64,000 nucleotides of DNA from Oasisia sp. SBJ-2009 (GCA_964017155.1 OZ024858.1:23542157-23606156); one strand, 5' to 3'. Counted from the first letter of the stretch, positions 48,269 through 60,560 are shown. Program-made: numbers and translations. The notes: generated by a model from the sequence alone, not told the origin.

Positions 48269-51200
48269 ACAATGCAGGTGCAGCCTGTTACCTTACATAA
48301 GTTATCATTGTCATTCCACAAGCCTTCTCAGCAAAGGGTAAGGGTTTTGAAGATTAGCTAACTGATCCTCAAATCTGATAACTTTGTGACGAATGCTTCG
48401 TTTTATTTCAATACAGCCATGTGAAGATGTTTACACTCTTGTCTGCCGGCAGGGATTGCCATTTTAATGTGTCTTTATTGGACAGAAATGCTCCATACTT
48501 TAGAGGGGTCGTGCGTGGTTATACACCTTCTCCAAACAATCGGCTTTATAAGACAGGATTCCTAGTCAATGTATATACATGTGTAATCAGGTGGACTTCG
48601 TAGAGTGGTGAGGCACCCTGTTCTGTTGTAGAGCTCATCAACATGTTGACAATGACACTGGGTGACACCAAACACAAGTGGGTCCACTCAATTAGGTAAC
48701 AGTGTCCAGCAACTAAACAAATGACAAGGTCAATTAGCAGTCGTTACATGTTCAGCTGGCGTGTATAGAGCTGTTCGGGTTTCATACTGGTTTGTTCACC
48801 GTTCGTTTCACCAGTTCGTACATTAAGCATTTCAATAAAAGTTACAGTTAAATAGGAGTCGTCTTGAGTTCTTGTCGTGATTTTGCAAGAATTACTATTG
48901 AAGTGTAATTCCAATGCTGGTAAAGCACGGTTGTCTGTTTTGTTACCTGGAATAAGCAGTGTCGTTTGGCCTGGAGATGGGAACATTCCGAACATGAAAG
49001 GGGTGTTAACATTGGATTTCTAGACTAGGAGCATACAAGATCAGCGCATATATATACTATCAGCCTCATCTTGTCTTTAGTTTTGTGTCAGCACTGCTAT
49101 TGAAATAACTTGATAAGCTGTCTTGATATTTGTTGGAGGGTCCTCACCCCATCGCTGGGGTGACTACCCTGTTAAATAGGGGCAGTGACTCCAGTCAAAC
49201 TGTCTTCTCCCTCATTGAGAAAATTACTTACTAGGTAACATTCATAACTTGTTGTATAATACTTCAATGGGTCAACCTATTCCGTTTGTTTCCCATTATT
49301 GCATATAATTACTGTTTTTAATGTTTGATTATATATGCCAAAGTGGACTGTGCATGAAATAGTTACTTTAAATCACACAAAAATTGTTAGTTGATTTGAA
49401 TGCGACACATGGAAACCAAACAGATTGTAAACAAGATGTGTAACCACTAGACACCAACTACCTGATAGTGTGGAGGCTGGTGGAACTTCAGTAACTTCTG
49501 AATGTCCTTCATATTCCACATTCAAATGGATGAAAAACAACTGGCTCAGCCCATTTCTTGAGCGATGGCCTATGCTCCCAGCAAGCGAAAAGGCATAAGT
49601 AAGTAAGTCAGCCCATTTTGTTCTGTTTATAATTTCCACAGCAGCTTCACCGATTTTTAAAGGAACAAATAATTCCTTCAGCTTGCAGAAAAACAACGTT
49701 TAAAGGATAAAAATTATTTTATTCAACAGTAAATAAATATAGACGACATAAAATATATATCACACACAACAGATAATTATAGCAAAACTTTAAAACAGTA
49801 AAATACTGTAAAGCATTGGATTAGCTTCATGAATATAAAACATCCTCGGGGAGACACCAGAAATCCTTACTGGCCAGTAATGAGAGTGGTCCTGAAAATG
49901 TCTCGAGTTCACGGAATCCACCTTCCACTGGAATGTTACAAAAGGAGAGTAAAACTTCCTGACCCATAACACCCAACAATCTAATTACATAAACATGTAT
50001 GTATACAGAGACGTACAAAGAAACTACTGATTCAGAAACACTGGTTCACAGCAGTGTCAATGTCCGGATTAACATGTTTTCCATATAACACAATCATGCA
50101 TATAATGGAGAACATTAGTGTTCCGATATTCCATTCCTGTGAAACGATTCTCAGATGCAGGAGTCAAAATTATCTGGATCTGGAATCGGCATCAGACAAT
50201 CCAGTACAGTGCCAAACGATTTCCGTATCTTTTGGCTGTCATGGATGAAATATTATATACACACACGTTAATATTCTAGACCGTAATATAGGTTACAATA
50301 GTTCACAACAACAAGTTTCCTTTCAAGAATTCTAATGTCGCTGACATAGCTACCTCGCAATAAAAACTCATAAGAACCACCTCCTTGAAGCGAATATCTC
50401 TGGACTTATTGTTCATGCCCATGCTGGGTTACATATTACATACTTAGGGAAAACTCATGTTTAAATAAATTTGTTGTTAAATGTAATGATTATTGTTTAT
50501 TTATACTGAACAAATTATACTAATCAATTAATTTTAATCAGTGTTAATAAATAATGTTTTTTATTATATAAATTTGAAAACTAACATGTTGGTATGAACC
50601 ATAAAGCTGGTAAGAACTCTTGACTACCAGGGAATTAAAAAAAATAAAGGCAATAACAGCATCTTTTTGGACAACCAAAACAAAAATAACGTTTATATAT
50701 TGTAGGTTTGACACCAATTATTTTATGTGTCTGAATTCATACACTACATACCCGGTAGTAATTACGCTTTCAAATGTCAAAAACTTATTCTTGTGCATTG
50801 TATGTTTTTTATGTTTAATTAATTTTTAGAATTTGTTTTTTGTGTGTATTGTATCCCTTGTGACTTGGATATCACTTTAATGTAGGTACCATCTTAAATT
50901 GGGACTTAAAAGGACCAATGAGGACGACCAACACCCTGGCAGTGACCACACACATTGTAGCCCTAATATCTATACAGCCTACCCAGCAAACAAGGAACCA
51001 TTTCTAGAACCAGTTATTGGTTCATAATTTATACTGCTTGATACAAATTTGTTCACAGAATCTGGTCAATTCGTGTATGGACACACGTGAATTGAGCAAG
51101 TTGAACTCGTGAATTCACTTACAGAACATGTGAAATCACGGATCGTTGTTTGCTGGGTAGTCAGTTAAAAGACCGTTGTCACACATTTGAATATACCAGA

Positions 51201-51474
51201 ATTACAGAAGTTTTCTTTCAATTACTTCTTTCGATTACTCTTGAAAAATTGGCACCAAAGAAACAAACAATTTAAAAAAACATTGACACACCCCAACACC
51301 ACACACTTCAGCTCAACTGTAGCAAGATTTACATGCTGGGCTCGTCCCAGATATGTGACAAGATAAAAACATTAACAATAGCAATTTACCATATAGCATC
51401 AATCAACGCAGACGGTTTAATGTTGTCTGACAGCTGCCGGTTGTGAACGTGGAATGCTAGTAGTTGTGTCTGAA
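48269..51474. other. Convergent intergenic region / 3' UTRs
   Basis: Between the 3' ends of two convergent genes. AT-rich; apart from the MITE at 50992-51157 nothing is recognised. The 3' UTR of the minus-strand gene should start at 51474 going down, but its end cannot be placed. Confidence 0.5.
50992..51157. mobile_element. MITE with CCCAGCAAACAA termini, copy 2
   Basis: Same ends as 31473-31791, flanked by TA on both sides. About 150 bp shorter in the middle. The right half (GAACTCGTGAATTCACTTAC ... CATGTGAAATCACGG) is nearly identical to copy 1. Confidence 0.87.
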
Positions 51475-51689
51475 TCACCGTAGCAGGTCGACGAGGTCAA
51501 ACCGGCCGATCTCGCGGAGTAGTTCAACCAATTTGTCTCTCTCGCACGCAACTGGACACCTGAGTGGATCGACGCCGCATGCGTTGTACGCCGACTGCCA
51601 GTGACGCAGTAAGATCTCGCCCGCTGTCACCCGACAGGGATGGTGGTGTTGAAACGACTGGATGATCATCATGGCGTCGTAGTTTAGAC
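51475..51689 (-). CDS. DOK7/Death gene exon 9: Death domain C-terminal half
   Basis: Acceptor gtgctgtag (minus), phase 1 in, TGA at 51475-51477. Encodes LNYDAMMIIQSFQHH, AGEILLRHWQSAYNACGV and KLVELLREIGRFDLVDLLR. The hydrophobic spacing, the lone W in helix 4 and the IGR-D-LV--L end are typical of Death domains (UNC5/MyD88 type). Confidence 0.9.
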
Positions 51690-54600
51690 CTACAGCACAC
51701 AGACACACATTACCACAATGACAGCACACCTACAATTTTTGTAGAGCGCAGTGGCTCAGGGGTAGACCTCCGGATTCTTGACTAAGAGAACCCGGGTTCG
51801 AATCCTGTGCTGCGGTGTTAAAACCTTGGGCAAGTTTTTTCACTCTACATTGCTCCAGTTCACTCAGCTGTATAAATGAGTACCTGGCAATAGACAGTGG
51901 AGGATATGTGTACGTGCAGCCTTTCGCACATTAATTGTAGCATGTGGCTGGATGCTTCCCAGAGAAGTTGAGATGGTATTCGATTGAACAGGTCTGCCGG
52001 GGAAGTAATGTGTAAAAGCGCTTTGAGCAGTCCTATGGACTGGATACTGCGCTATATAAAAACTTACCTTTACTTTACCTAGGCAGACCCACCCAGCGTA
52101 AACATGTTGACATTTGCCATGCCTACACTAGCCTGATGTGTCCGTCTCAATCTTTGGAATGATTCATTGTACAGTTTTTCCTCGACATACAATCCACAGC
52201 TAATAAAATACAAATTTATGAGCCTCTATATTAAAAACAGGATGGCATGTACCAAATGCCACGTTATGATGAATGTAAAAGATATCCAGCATAGCCATTA
52301 AAACAAAATTATGTTGAGAGTGGGCGTGCTAGCATCAACAAACTTTGGGAGCATCCCGTAAATATTTCCACTAACATCAATTTATGCCTACTAAATTCAA
52401 GGAGCAGCTAAGTGCAACTCGTGAAATGCAACTAACGTAACTACGATGTCATAAGTACGCTTTATGAAACTGGCCCCAGGTGAACAACTACAGATGCATT
52501 GTTGCGCTTACATTTTTCCGGTCATTAAAAACGTTTCAACTGATGTTTCTGTGCATGTGCAATAAATGTAAAATCATCAATATCCAGCGAAACAACAAAG
52601 CATTTTCGGTATAAATGTCACGAGCTGTTCGTTAACTCTCCTGTGATGATTACTGTGAAGAGTTTCTTCAATGCAATAAAATATTACTTTAAAAGAAAAC
52701 TCACGGATTATGGTGCACTACTGTCACGTGATTTACGCTTGCTATCAAAATAGGCCTCAAAACTTGTTTGCCTCGTGTTAATTTGCGACAAATAACTTTG
52801 CTGAGACGTTATATACATCCTAACGAACAACCCATAGTATTTATACCACAAATGCTTTGTCATTTCGTTGCACATTGATGATTTTACATATATCGCGCAT
52901 GCGCAGAAACGCCAATCGGAACGTTTGTAACGCCGGAAAATGTAAGTGCTACAGCGTTCCTACCTATCTTCTCCGCCAGGGCCTTCCAGCCTTTGTCGTC
53001 ATCCTCCTGCGTGTACAGCCTCATGCACACCTGGATCCTGAGTTTGTAGGGCAGACGTAGGGTGTCGGGCAGCGGAGGGTGGTTGTTCAGTACGTCGTTG
53101 AGGCACCTGCAGATCTGTAGGTAAAATATTCAGTACTTTACAGCATGCTTCTGCCAAGTCGTTTGTGGATTGTTTCAGCGTAATCAAAAACTAATCATGT
53201 GACACGGTGGCGTAGTAGCACACATAACTGGTTGCACATAGCATGTGCAATTATTTCGGCTAAGTACTGTGACTACTTTAGCACTGAGTAAGTTACAGCA
53301 GAAGGAACAGAATGCATGTGGCATCACGTCATACTCATTTCATACGACCAGTCATGCCTAATGATTTTAAAATAAAGTTGTGGACAATCTTATCTGTCAT
53401 TGTAATCGGCTATCTTTTGGTTTTAAAACTATTTAAGTTCAAAAGATAAACATATTTCCACAGTTGTGTAATGTCTGGATAGTAATTAAAAACATGTTGT
53501 GCAACACCTTTAAGTGAATTACAGCGCAAAAAATCCATACACCAGATGCACTACAGACACACAGAAGCTCATGAATGATGTCTTAAATTATAAAATAAAG
53601 TTTGCTTTAAGTGCACATATACCCAACTGTTTAATGCTCTTCAAATTAATCGCAGAAAATCACATTTCACGTTATGAACAATCAATTTACATCAGTCTGA
53701 TTTCTAGTAAACAGCTTCAAGTTTTGACAAAATTAAGCTGCCACTTCTCTTCTGAAAGGTCTTAGATTGATTGTGAAAGCTTGGAGGACAAGATGCAAAT
53801 CATCACGAAGGAAAATGTAAATGTAATTATATTCTGCACATTCTCCATGTGTACACAGTTTAAAGCGACATGGTTCGTTCGTGGCTTTTTATTTTTATTG
53901 CAAAATTATGTTATACAGTATACATTATACCTATTATAGCATAAAGATAGTCAAAATATATTTTCATGTACTATTTAGGGGTTGAAAATAGACGCAGTAA
54001 GGGGTGCTTAACTCTGTTTACACATCGACCACGAGGCGTTTTTTAAACCGTTGTAGATGTGGCTAAATGAAGGAAATGCATGATCACGCGATGCAGTATC
54101 ACGTGAACACAATAAAAGTTGACGCCACTAACGCCACACCCAGCCAGGTGCATGCTCCCAGTTGGTAAAGGTCAAAGGGTGGGTGACAATCGCGGCGATT
54201 TGAGTGACAGCGTATATAAACATTCGACGTTTAACATTACGAAGTCAGTTCTGTTTTGATAAAACATTTATTGGTGGTCAGGACGCTACAATAGTTATAA
54301 CTTATACTGATTAACATGATTTTGTAATAAAGATAAAAAACCATGAACGGACCATGTCGCTTTAACTTGTTATTCTGGTAGCAACTCACACTTTCAGCGC
54401 TCCAATCGTCGGGACGCTGAGGCTGAATCAGGTCGTGTTCACTGATGCTGCGGTAGAGAGAGAACCCATTGACATGGCGGGATGCACTTGGTGACCTTGA
54501 ATGTGACCTTTCTCTTGGCTGTGTCTCCTGACCCCGGGAGTGGTGACCCTCGATGACATTGTCATCGAAACTACAGTCACAAAAAATATGGATCTCAAAT

Positions 54601-57594
54601 AGGTTGCCACTTATATTGGTGTGCAAGCATTGAGGACTATTTGTGATGGTAATGAGACAGTATTTATTTTAACTGCGAATATGTCACCTAGACAGATAGA
54701 GCAATAATTAAAATGTGTCTTATGTCAACATTTTATTATGGTTTTACCAAATTTATTTAGGCACGTTGCTATATGTCACACTCCTGTACAATAATAACTA
54801 TCAACGTATCTTATATATAATTATTATTCAACCATTCACACAATTCAATGTCAATCAATGGTCAAAAGCATTTCTTATTCATGTTTAATGTGAAATTGGC
54901 ACTGGGTGATCTGCAACAACCCATCCAAGTCAGTAGTTTCTACAATATGTGCCAGAGGGGGTTAATGTTGCCCCGAACCAGGATGTTTTATAAAGTTCAA
55001 GGTCTCGCTGACCACCAACTTTTCAGCACTAATGTAGGACACTGGACTGACCTTTGCGTTTGCGTCGGAAGTAACAAAGTGAGAGAACCAACGGGTTTCG
55101 CGTAACGTTTCTTCAATGTTGACCGCATGGTTGCCCGTGGCGACACCGTCTCAATGACCCCGCTACTGGTCAAGCCGCTACAATGGACCGCAGCTGTCCG
55201 CACTATCGTGTCCATCTGTGAGTAGATGGCGCGGTGGTTCTGTAGTCGCTTCACGTCGGCCGCCAGGTCGTTGATGTTGCACGAACAACTCGCAGTACCC
55301 AGGTTATCTATCGATCTCCGACACCATCGGGCAACACTGCACATGTCCGGGGGTTTGACTGTCGTCATGCTTGCGAGACAACCCGTCGAGCGTGACCGTC
55401 GCGAGAACGTCAAATCGTAAACACCAAGAAGCGCGTCGGCATGTTTATCATCATCACAAACGGTCAAATCCTCTTTAATGTCGTCACGCGACAGCCTCAC
55501 TTTGACAGCTGTTTCGAGTTCGGTTTGGCTGTGTTCGGACTCAGTGGATTCCATTGTTTCGTGCTCTGATTCAGTTGATATTCGGCTTTGTTCGGTTTCG
55601 TCGTAAGATGACTCCGTGAACTGAAAACTGGTGGTTTCGCTGCTACTGGACGCGGACGGCGTCTTACACGATCGCAAGTAGTTGGCACGAGCTGCCTCGA
55701 CCACTTTCATGACAGTGGCACAGTGCTTTGTCTGGAAGATGTACTCACCTGAAGGAAAGTCAGAAAGCAGTTAACAATGCACAGGAAATATATATATTCG
55801 GCTCACTAGTAAAAAAAAAAAAACTACACGACTTAAAAGTCTCAAACAATGTCTAGTTGAAAGTATTTATTGAATAGTGCAGTGAATATCAGAACCGGAC
55901 ATGTGATGTCTTTGGAACCATGTCACATTTGCCTGAGAATGTTAAACAACTAAACACTGTCAACATTCTCAAGACACACTTAAAAACACTTTTACTTTAA
56001 TAACCTTACTATATAGCCTACAAACGATTCATTAATACCGGGTTAAGTTTCATTCACATAAGACACACATTCCCAGGAAGCACAGACATGTAACACAACA
56101 GTTGTGACTTGTGAGTTATGGTATTAGTACCTGTGACATCTTTCTCTTTGGCGTACACCTTGAGTGTATTGTCGTTCTGTTGCTCACACCTCACATGTGA
56201 CAGTGACCACCTTCTCACGCTGTGGGGGGGCTTGTTGGTCTGCTCCAAACTGTTACTCAGAAGACTCAGCCCACTTTCGGTCAGTGCCAAGGTCACCTGA
56301 CTGCCCACTTCAAGGTCAGCGACATGAACCGTGCTACCAGCGAAGACCACATACCAGTTGGCCACTGAAACAGCAGATACATGTGTCTGCTTTAAAGGTA
56401 GCTATTAAACTGGTATATTTATGTGGTAAAAAACTATGGATCTAGTATCTATAAGTTTAATGAAATATTACCAATAAACTACTGACAACATTTCAATAAA
56501 TGAGTTATCACTTCAAAATTTATGATCCGAGGAATCCAACAAACCCTATGGCGTAATTTTGCAACTTGGCACATATGTATGAGACCTGACAGACTCAAGT
56601 GTACTCCTTACCACATTTCAGGGCCCCAAAGAGGGTTTGTCTCCAGTCACTCAGGGTGCTGCCGTGTATGGTCTGCTGCTGGCTCTTGTTAAACAGCATG
56701 AGGGTCTTGCCTTGAAGGCATATGGCAATGTAGGCCATCTTCGGTTGCTTTTGTCCCCTCCGCCTAAGAACATGTGCATAAGGATTGGTTATTTTCATCA
56801 GCGGTGGTAGACCAGAAAAATCATGACTTACACACATGAAATCAAACTCTCCCATCAATCCCATCTACTGATATCTGAACTCTACGTAAAATACAATGTG
56901 AACCGAAATCTGACCCACCTCAAAATTCTGTCTTGTGCAATAAAAACAATTTACCATGATTACCCCCTAAGGACCCCTCCATTTAAAACATAACCAATCA
57001 TGTTACTTTTTTTACAATTGCATCACTCAAAACCTCACATTAAGAAAGATTCAAAGCATTAAGTGCAAAAACGTTGCAGAATTGTTTGATCCGTTAAGTT
57101 TCCTGTCATTATTAGTATGAAAAGATGTGTAAATGTTTTCCTATTTGTTGTACATTCAATTGATAGTGATACCGAAGACCTACACTAGTACTAGTGCTGC
57201 CATCCAGTGATCAAACTTTTAGCCAGAATGACTGTCCATGAAACCATTATGCAACGAATCATCGATAATTATTTGCCATAATTTAAACCGATTTTTAATA
57301 CTACAAATGATGACAAACCAGCATCCTGTCATTGGCAAGGTCAGGTCTCCTTCAACAATGCCACAGAGGTCATGATGCCTCCACTCCGCTTTCTTTTTCA
57401 CATGTTTCTTTCGCGCCACTTCAGACAACAATAGGTGAAACGTTTCTGAGAATGTACAAACATATTTCATTAATCATCACATGAGTACCACCTATTGAAC
57501 ACATGCAAAAATATCCATATTAATATAATGTTTCTGGGCATATTTAGTAAATATGTTATATATATTATATATATATATACACATGTGTATATAG

Positions 57595-57626
<32 letters not shown>

Positions 57627-57958
57627 CATCATTGTGCAGCCAGAGTCCCATGGTTGGGCAAAGACCTCAGCATGCTGCTTCCACATGACATGCTAAGAAA
57701 ATTGGATTGGTTATAGATGAAGCATGCTCAGTAATGTAAACACATAAATTAAATTCTCATTGCTTATTTGTATGTCAATACATATTGAGTGCATATCTGA
57801 TGATAAGTTATTGAATAAATTATAGATTATATATGTTGTACATGTCCAGAAATATTGCTATATATATATATTAATTTGATTCTTAATTATTATTATATAT
57901 ATATATATATATATAAGTTATATATATATAATATATATATAATATATATTATATATTA

Positions 57959-58008
<50 letters not shown>

Positions 58009-60560
58009 TTATGTGTTTACGTTATTGAGCATGCCTCATCTATAACAAATTTTCTGAACATGTTATGTTAAACATAGTTAAACTTATGTAATATATATAA
58101 ACTATAACCATGCTATAAGCATGTATATACATAATCTATGCTACAACCAAAATGTTTGAGCATGTGCAAACATACATAATCTTCCTGTACACATAGCCAA
58201 TGTTTTTGAAAATGTACAAATCTACTGCATCTACGATTTATTTATCAATAATTTATCACGCAACACGCACGGAAGCACCGACAGGTTGACCTACAAGTAG
58301 ACAATGAGAATCACTAGTGTAATTAAACAACAATTCTGAAACCTAGTTAATTACATGTTAACGTTTTAACCCTAATTTGTGAATGGGTTTAATTTAAATT
58401 ATAGAGATGTTTTAATTTGCATGTTTAATATAGATGCATACTATATTTGTACACTGACCTATCCTATGCCCAAGGTAGTGATATTAGAAATTACCAGCTT
58501 AATCGTTTATGTCGATACAATTTACTTCCCATTATTAGGATATCATTTTGTCACTAAGCTATTTGTACAGCACTGTATTAAAATAATATACCCTGTACAC
58601 ATGCCAATAAACTGGTCAGGTAATGTCCTACCTTTTTGTGAATTTGCCTCTGTTTCAACTCCAAACTGTGCATACATCTGTCAAAGACAGAGAATCAACA
58701 ATGAAGTGTCAATAATATAATTAGTTATCGTTAATTAGACATACATGATAACTACTTGTCAACTACAACTGCACCCTTAACATCTTACTGAGACACAGGT
58801 GTCAACCCATCAACACACAAAGTGCACCCTTCACATGTTCTGTTCAACCTGTCAACACAGTAGGTAATATTCAAAACTAACAGGTTGATTAGTTACTATT
58901 TTATAGCAGAGGTGTATCCTTGTATTTGTTTAAAGCTTGAAGTCAACAAGATGTTCAAAAGAAAATTGACCAGTTAGTAAAACAATAATGGCATTGTTAC
59001 TCTCACAAGGGACAATTCCATCAACTGGTAAAGAAATATGGTGACTAAAGTCTAGTACTGAGACTAGTCTGCAAGGATCCTCTGCTTGCAAGCCAAAATC
59101 AAGATATGCTCTCCAGAATCAGTAGACCAGACTAGACATACACATTCTGTCAAGCATTCTGTTACTACAGCATTGGCAACTGGTCAAGTAGCATCACGAG
59201 TGAAGAGGAGGTAGACCAGTTGACATTGTGTGGTAATTTGTTTCCAATAATGATCAGTATTCATTTCAATTAAATTCAATTAAATAACTTTATTCTGGAA
59301 CATTGCATCCATATAAAAAGGTAAACTAAAGTATGACTAATAACTATACATAAAACATTTTCCGCCAATGGCGACACAGTGGTGAAGTATACAGAGCATC
59401 ACTATTCATGATACTCTGTAGTATTGCATTGCTCGATGTAGCTATAAACGTCAAGAAACTATACACATTTTTTCTTATTAATCTTTTACATGTGGGTAAG
59501 CCTGTTGACACAAACATATAACTTGCACTACAATCTCGAGGTTCATTGTATACAAATCTAAACACATTATTGTACGCTACACACAGTTTTCTCATTGACT
59601 CTGCTTTATAGCAACACCACAGCTGGCATGTGTATTATGAAGTACAGTAGGATTTAAATAAAGAATATTTTACAGATTCTGTACATATGTAAAACTTTCA
59701 GATCAAGGCATTACCCTGAGCATAAATTATCTTATATTGCCTAGATGTCATCATTGTCACATAGATGTTCTGTGATAATATACCCAAGATATTTACACTT
59801 ACTAACCCTTGGCAATGTTTCACCATTTAGCACAAAGTTTGGAATGTATATCTTTGAAGCTTTTACAAGAAAATATCATAACCTTACTGTTGACACTATT
59901 GTATTTAATATCATGTTCTTCTGATGTGTGTGTAGCTTGTATTGCAAACATGCTTCAAATAGAATCATTTTAAGAATTTTTCCAGTTAATCTGGTAGTGG
60001 CCACATACATGGGGTTTTCCCCGGAGATGAAATTCACCATGATGGGGGGAATGTGCCAACCATGCATGTTCAATCTGTAAAAACCAGTCAACCATGGAAC
60101 AACATCCTTTTCCAGCAAGAATACCATGGCTTTCATGCAGTGGTCATGGGCGCAACCGGACACAAATGTAGTAAAGACTGTAGAATCTAGAACTTTAAAA
60201 ATTGGCTATTTATAGCCTCAATGATTTGTACGCTGGAATTTGTGTTGACTGGTGACGGTTTTATCGTCACCGACACTGTCAGTGCTCTGCCTGTTTTCGT
60301 GTGTCTGGACAAGTTGAGAGTTAACACGGATACTGCACGATCATTCGACACACTTTTTAGTGTTAGCCACAATTTCATAAGTCGCCACTGACACATTGTT
60401 GACAAACAAAACAAAAAGGCCACTCCTAAACTGTGCTAAAGTAAAAGTTGGCGGTCGGGGAGGTCCACTACGATCTACGTACCCGTTTAGGTTTGCACGA
60501 GTTTTCTCCGCAAGAGTAGTAAATCTCTCCCTTTATCAAAGTGTTCGTCGTCACCTCCAT
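51475..60560 (-). CDS. DOK7-like PH-PTB adaptor with C-terminal Death domain (whole gene)
   Basis: Nine in-phase exons (60560-60483, 58677-58632, 57445-57319, 56763-56612, 56364-56131, 55748-55052, 54570-54390, 53114-52964, 51689-51475), 1,881 coding nt, about 626 residues, ATG to TGA. Residues ~8-134: PH domain ordered as in DOK7 (LIKGEIYY, HDLCGIVEGD, YIAICLQGKTLMLF, DWRQTLFGAL). ~135-240: IRS-type PTB (WYVVFAG, LALTESGLSLL, RRWSLSHVR, GEYIFQT, VMKVVEAARANYL). ~240-505: low-complexity Ser/Thr/Glu linker. ~525-626: Death domain (GWKALAEKIGLN, IGRFDLVDLL). Known DOK proteins are receptor-proximal tyrosine-kinase adaptors; Death domains mediate homotypic assembly in apoptotic and innate immune signalling. 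The fusion and its function are inference. Small exons 2 and 3 are the least certain. Confidence 0.8.
51742..52082 (+). mobile_element. tRNA-headed SINE, most complete copy
   Basis: Head GCAGTGGCTCAGGGGTAGAC (A-box region) and GGTTCGAATCC (B-box at 51793-51803), body TTCACTCAGCTGTATAAATG, GACAGTGGAGGATATG, ATTAATTGTAGCATGTGGCT, tail AAGCGCTTTGAGCAGTCC and ACTGCGCTATATAAAAACTT. It lies antisense in the last intron of the DOK7/Death gene. Confidence 0.87.
52964..53114 (-). CDS. DOK7/Death gene exon 8: Death domain N-terminal half
   Basis: Acceptor tttacctacag, donor gtagga; phase 0 in, 1 out. Encodes ICRCLNDVLNNHPPLPDTL, RLPYKLRIQVCMRLYTQ and DDDKGWKALAEKI. GWKALAE is the helix 2-3 signature (W-x-x-LA) of Death domains. 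Confidence 0.9.
53861..54364. mobile_element. TIR element (~504 bp)
   Basis: Ends TAAAGCGACATGGTTCGTTC and, inverted, GAACGGACCATGTCGCTTTA; pairing extends inwards through a TTTTATTTTTATTGCAAAAT-like stretch. TA on both sides is compatible with a TA target duplication. Non-coding. A partial relative is at 30937-31095. Confidence 0.8.
54390..54570 (-). CDS. DOK7/Death gene exon 7: Ser/Arg linker
   Basis: Acceptor tgtgactgtag, donor gtgagt; phase 2 in, 0 out. Encodes PRERSHSRSPSASRHVNGFS and LYRSISEHDLIQPQRPDDW. Low complexity; RSHSRSPS is a possible phosphorylation cluster. Confidence 0.8.
55052..55748 (-). CDS. DOK7/Death gene exon 6: PTB end and linker
   Basis: Acceptor tttccttcag, donor gtcagt; phase 1 in, 2 out; 697 nt. 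Begins GEYIFQTKHCATVMKVVEAA, the last strand and C-terminal helix of an IRS-type PTB domain. Then a Ser/Thr/Glu-rich run (STESEHETMESTESEHSQTE) with short EHET/SEH repeats, then a more ordered Cys-containing part (CSVARWCRRSIDNLGTASCS). Confidence 0.88.
56131..56364 (-). CDS. DOK7/Death gene exon 5: IRS-type PTB core
   Basis: Acceptor ctgctgtttcag, donor gtacta; phase 1 in and out. Encodes VANWYVVFAGSTVHVADLEV, QVTLALTESGLSLLSN and HSVRRWSLSHVRCEQQ. The beta-strand pattern and W-x-L-x-x-(L/V)-R are those of the DOK/IRS PTB; in that family arginines in this area contact phosphotyrosine. Confidence 0.88.
56612..56763 (-). CDS. DOK7/Death gene exon 4: PH domain second half
   Basis: Acceptor catgttcttag, donor gtaagg; phase 2 in, 1 out. 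Encodes KMAYIAICLQGKTLMLFNKS and LSDWRQTLFGALKC. In DOK7 the matching part reads as AIVCL...IML followed by a W-containing C-terminal helix. The PH helix here keeps its W. Confidence 0.87.
57319..57445 (-). CDS. DOK7/Death gene exon 3: PH domain middle
   Basis: Acceptor acattctcag, weak donor gtttgt; phase 1 in, 2 out. Encodes FHLLLSEVARKKHVKKKAEW then RHHDLCGIVEGD, which follows DOK7's order (strand 3, basic loop, then the D-(I/L)CG segment). The basic loop could contact phosphoinositides. The 3' border is uncertain; no better in-phase donor was seen. Confidence 0.7.
57687..58065. repeat. Inverted repeat around an AT-rich core
   Basis: Arms of about 65 bp: left GGTTATAGATGAAGCATGCT...AACACATAAATTAA, right the complement TTAATTTATGTGTTTACGTT...GAGCATGCCTCATC. 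The centre is mostly (TA)n (57889-58004). In intron 2 of the DOK7/Death gene. Confidence 0.8.
58632..58677 (-). CDS. DOK7/Death gene exon 2: small PH exon
   Basis: Acceptor gtctttgacag, donor gtagga; 46 nt, phase 0 in, 1 out. Encodes MYAQFGVETEANSQK, which takes the place of strand 2 and the following loop of the DOK7 PH domain. Short, so it rests on splice sites, phase on both sides and domain order. Confidence 0.65.
59270..60180 (-). mobile_element. Decayed non-LTR retrotransposon, 3' end
   Basis: Minus strand, intron 1 of the DOK7/Death gene. Frameshifted pieces of a LINE reverse transcriptase: CLQYKLHTHQ, HDIKYNSVNSKVMIFSCKSF, KYLGYIITEHLCDNDD, and the open C-terminal segment 59595-59344 with MRKLCVAYNNVFRFVY, CSASYMFVSTGLP and RKNVYSFLTFI. 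The 3' tail has AATAAA (complement of 59289-59294) and an AATTGAATT-type repeat. Several frameshifts and stops; not functional. Confidence 0.75.
60483..60560 (-). CDS. DOK7/Death gene exon 1 with start codon
   Basis: ATG at 60560-60558 is the first Met in an open frame that reaches back to at least 60656. Encodes MEVTTNTLIKGEIYYSCGEN and SCKPKR, then donor gtacgt; phase 0 out. LIKGEIYY is the beta1 strand of a PH domain, as LVEGQVKL is in DOK7. Confidence 0.75.

Noticed and set aside
51742..51815. tRNA gene
   Set aside because: It has A-box and B-box-like sequence but no clean cloverleaf, and is followed by a SINE body that recurs elsewhere in the window.
58271..58290. A 20-nt microexon in the DOK7/Death gene followed by a different frame of 57445
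   Set aside because: Splice sites and phase allow it, but the resulting frame hits a stop unless an extra donor is invoked, and it loses the DOK7-like HDLCGIVEGD segment.
60187..60423. 78-codon minus-strand ORF (MCQWRLMKLWLTLKSVSN...)
   Set aside because: It lies in intron 1 of the DOK7/Death gene and resembles no known family; including it would break the phase-0 junction of exons 1 and 2.
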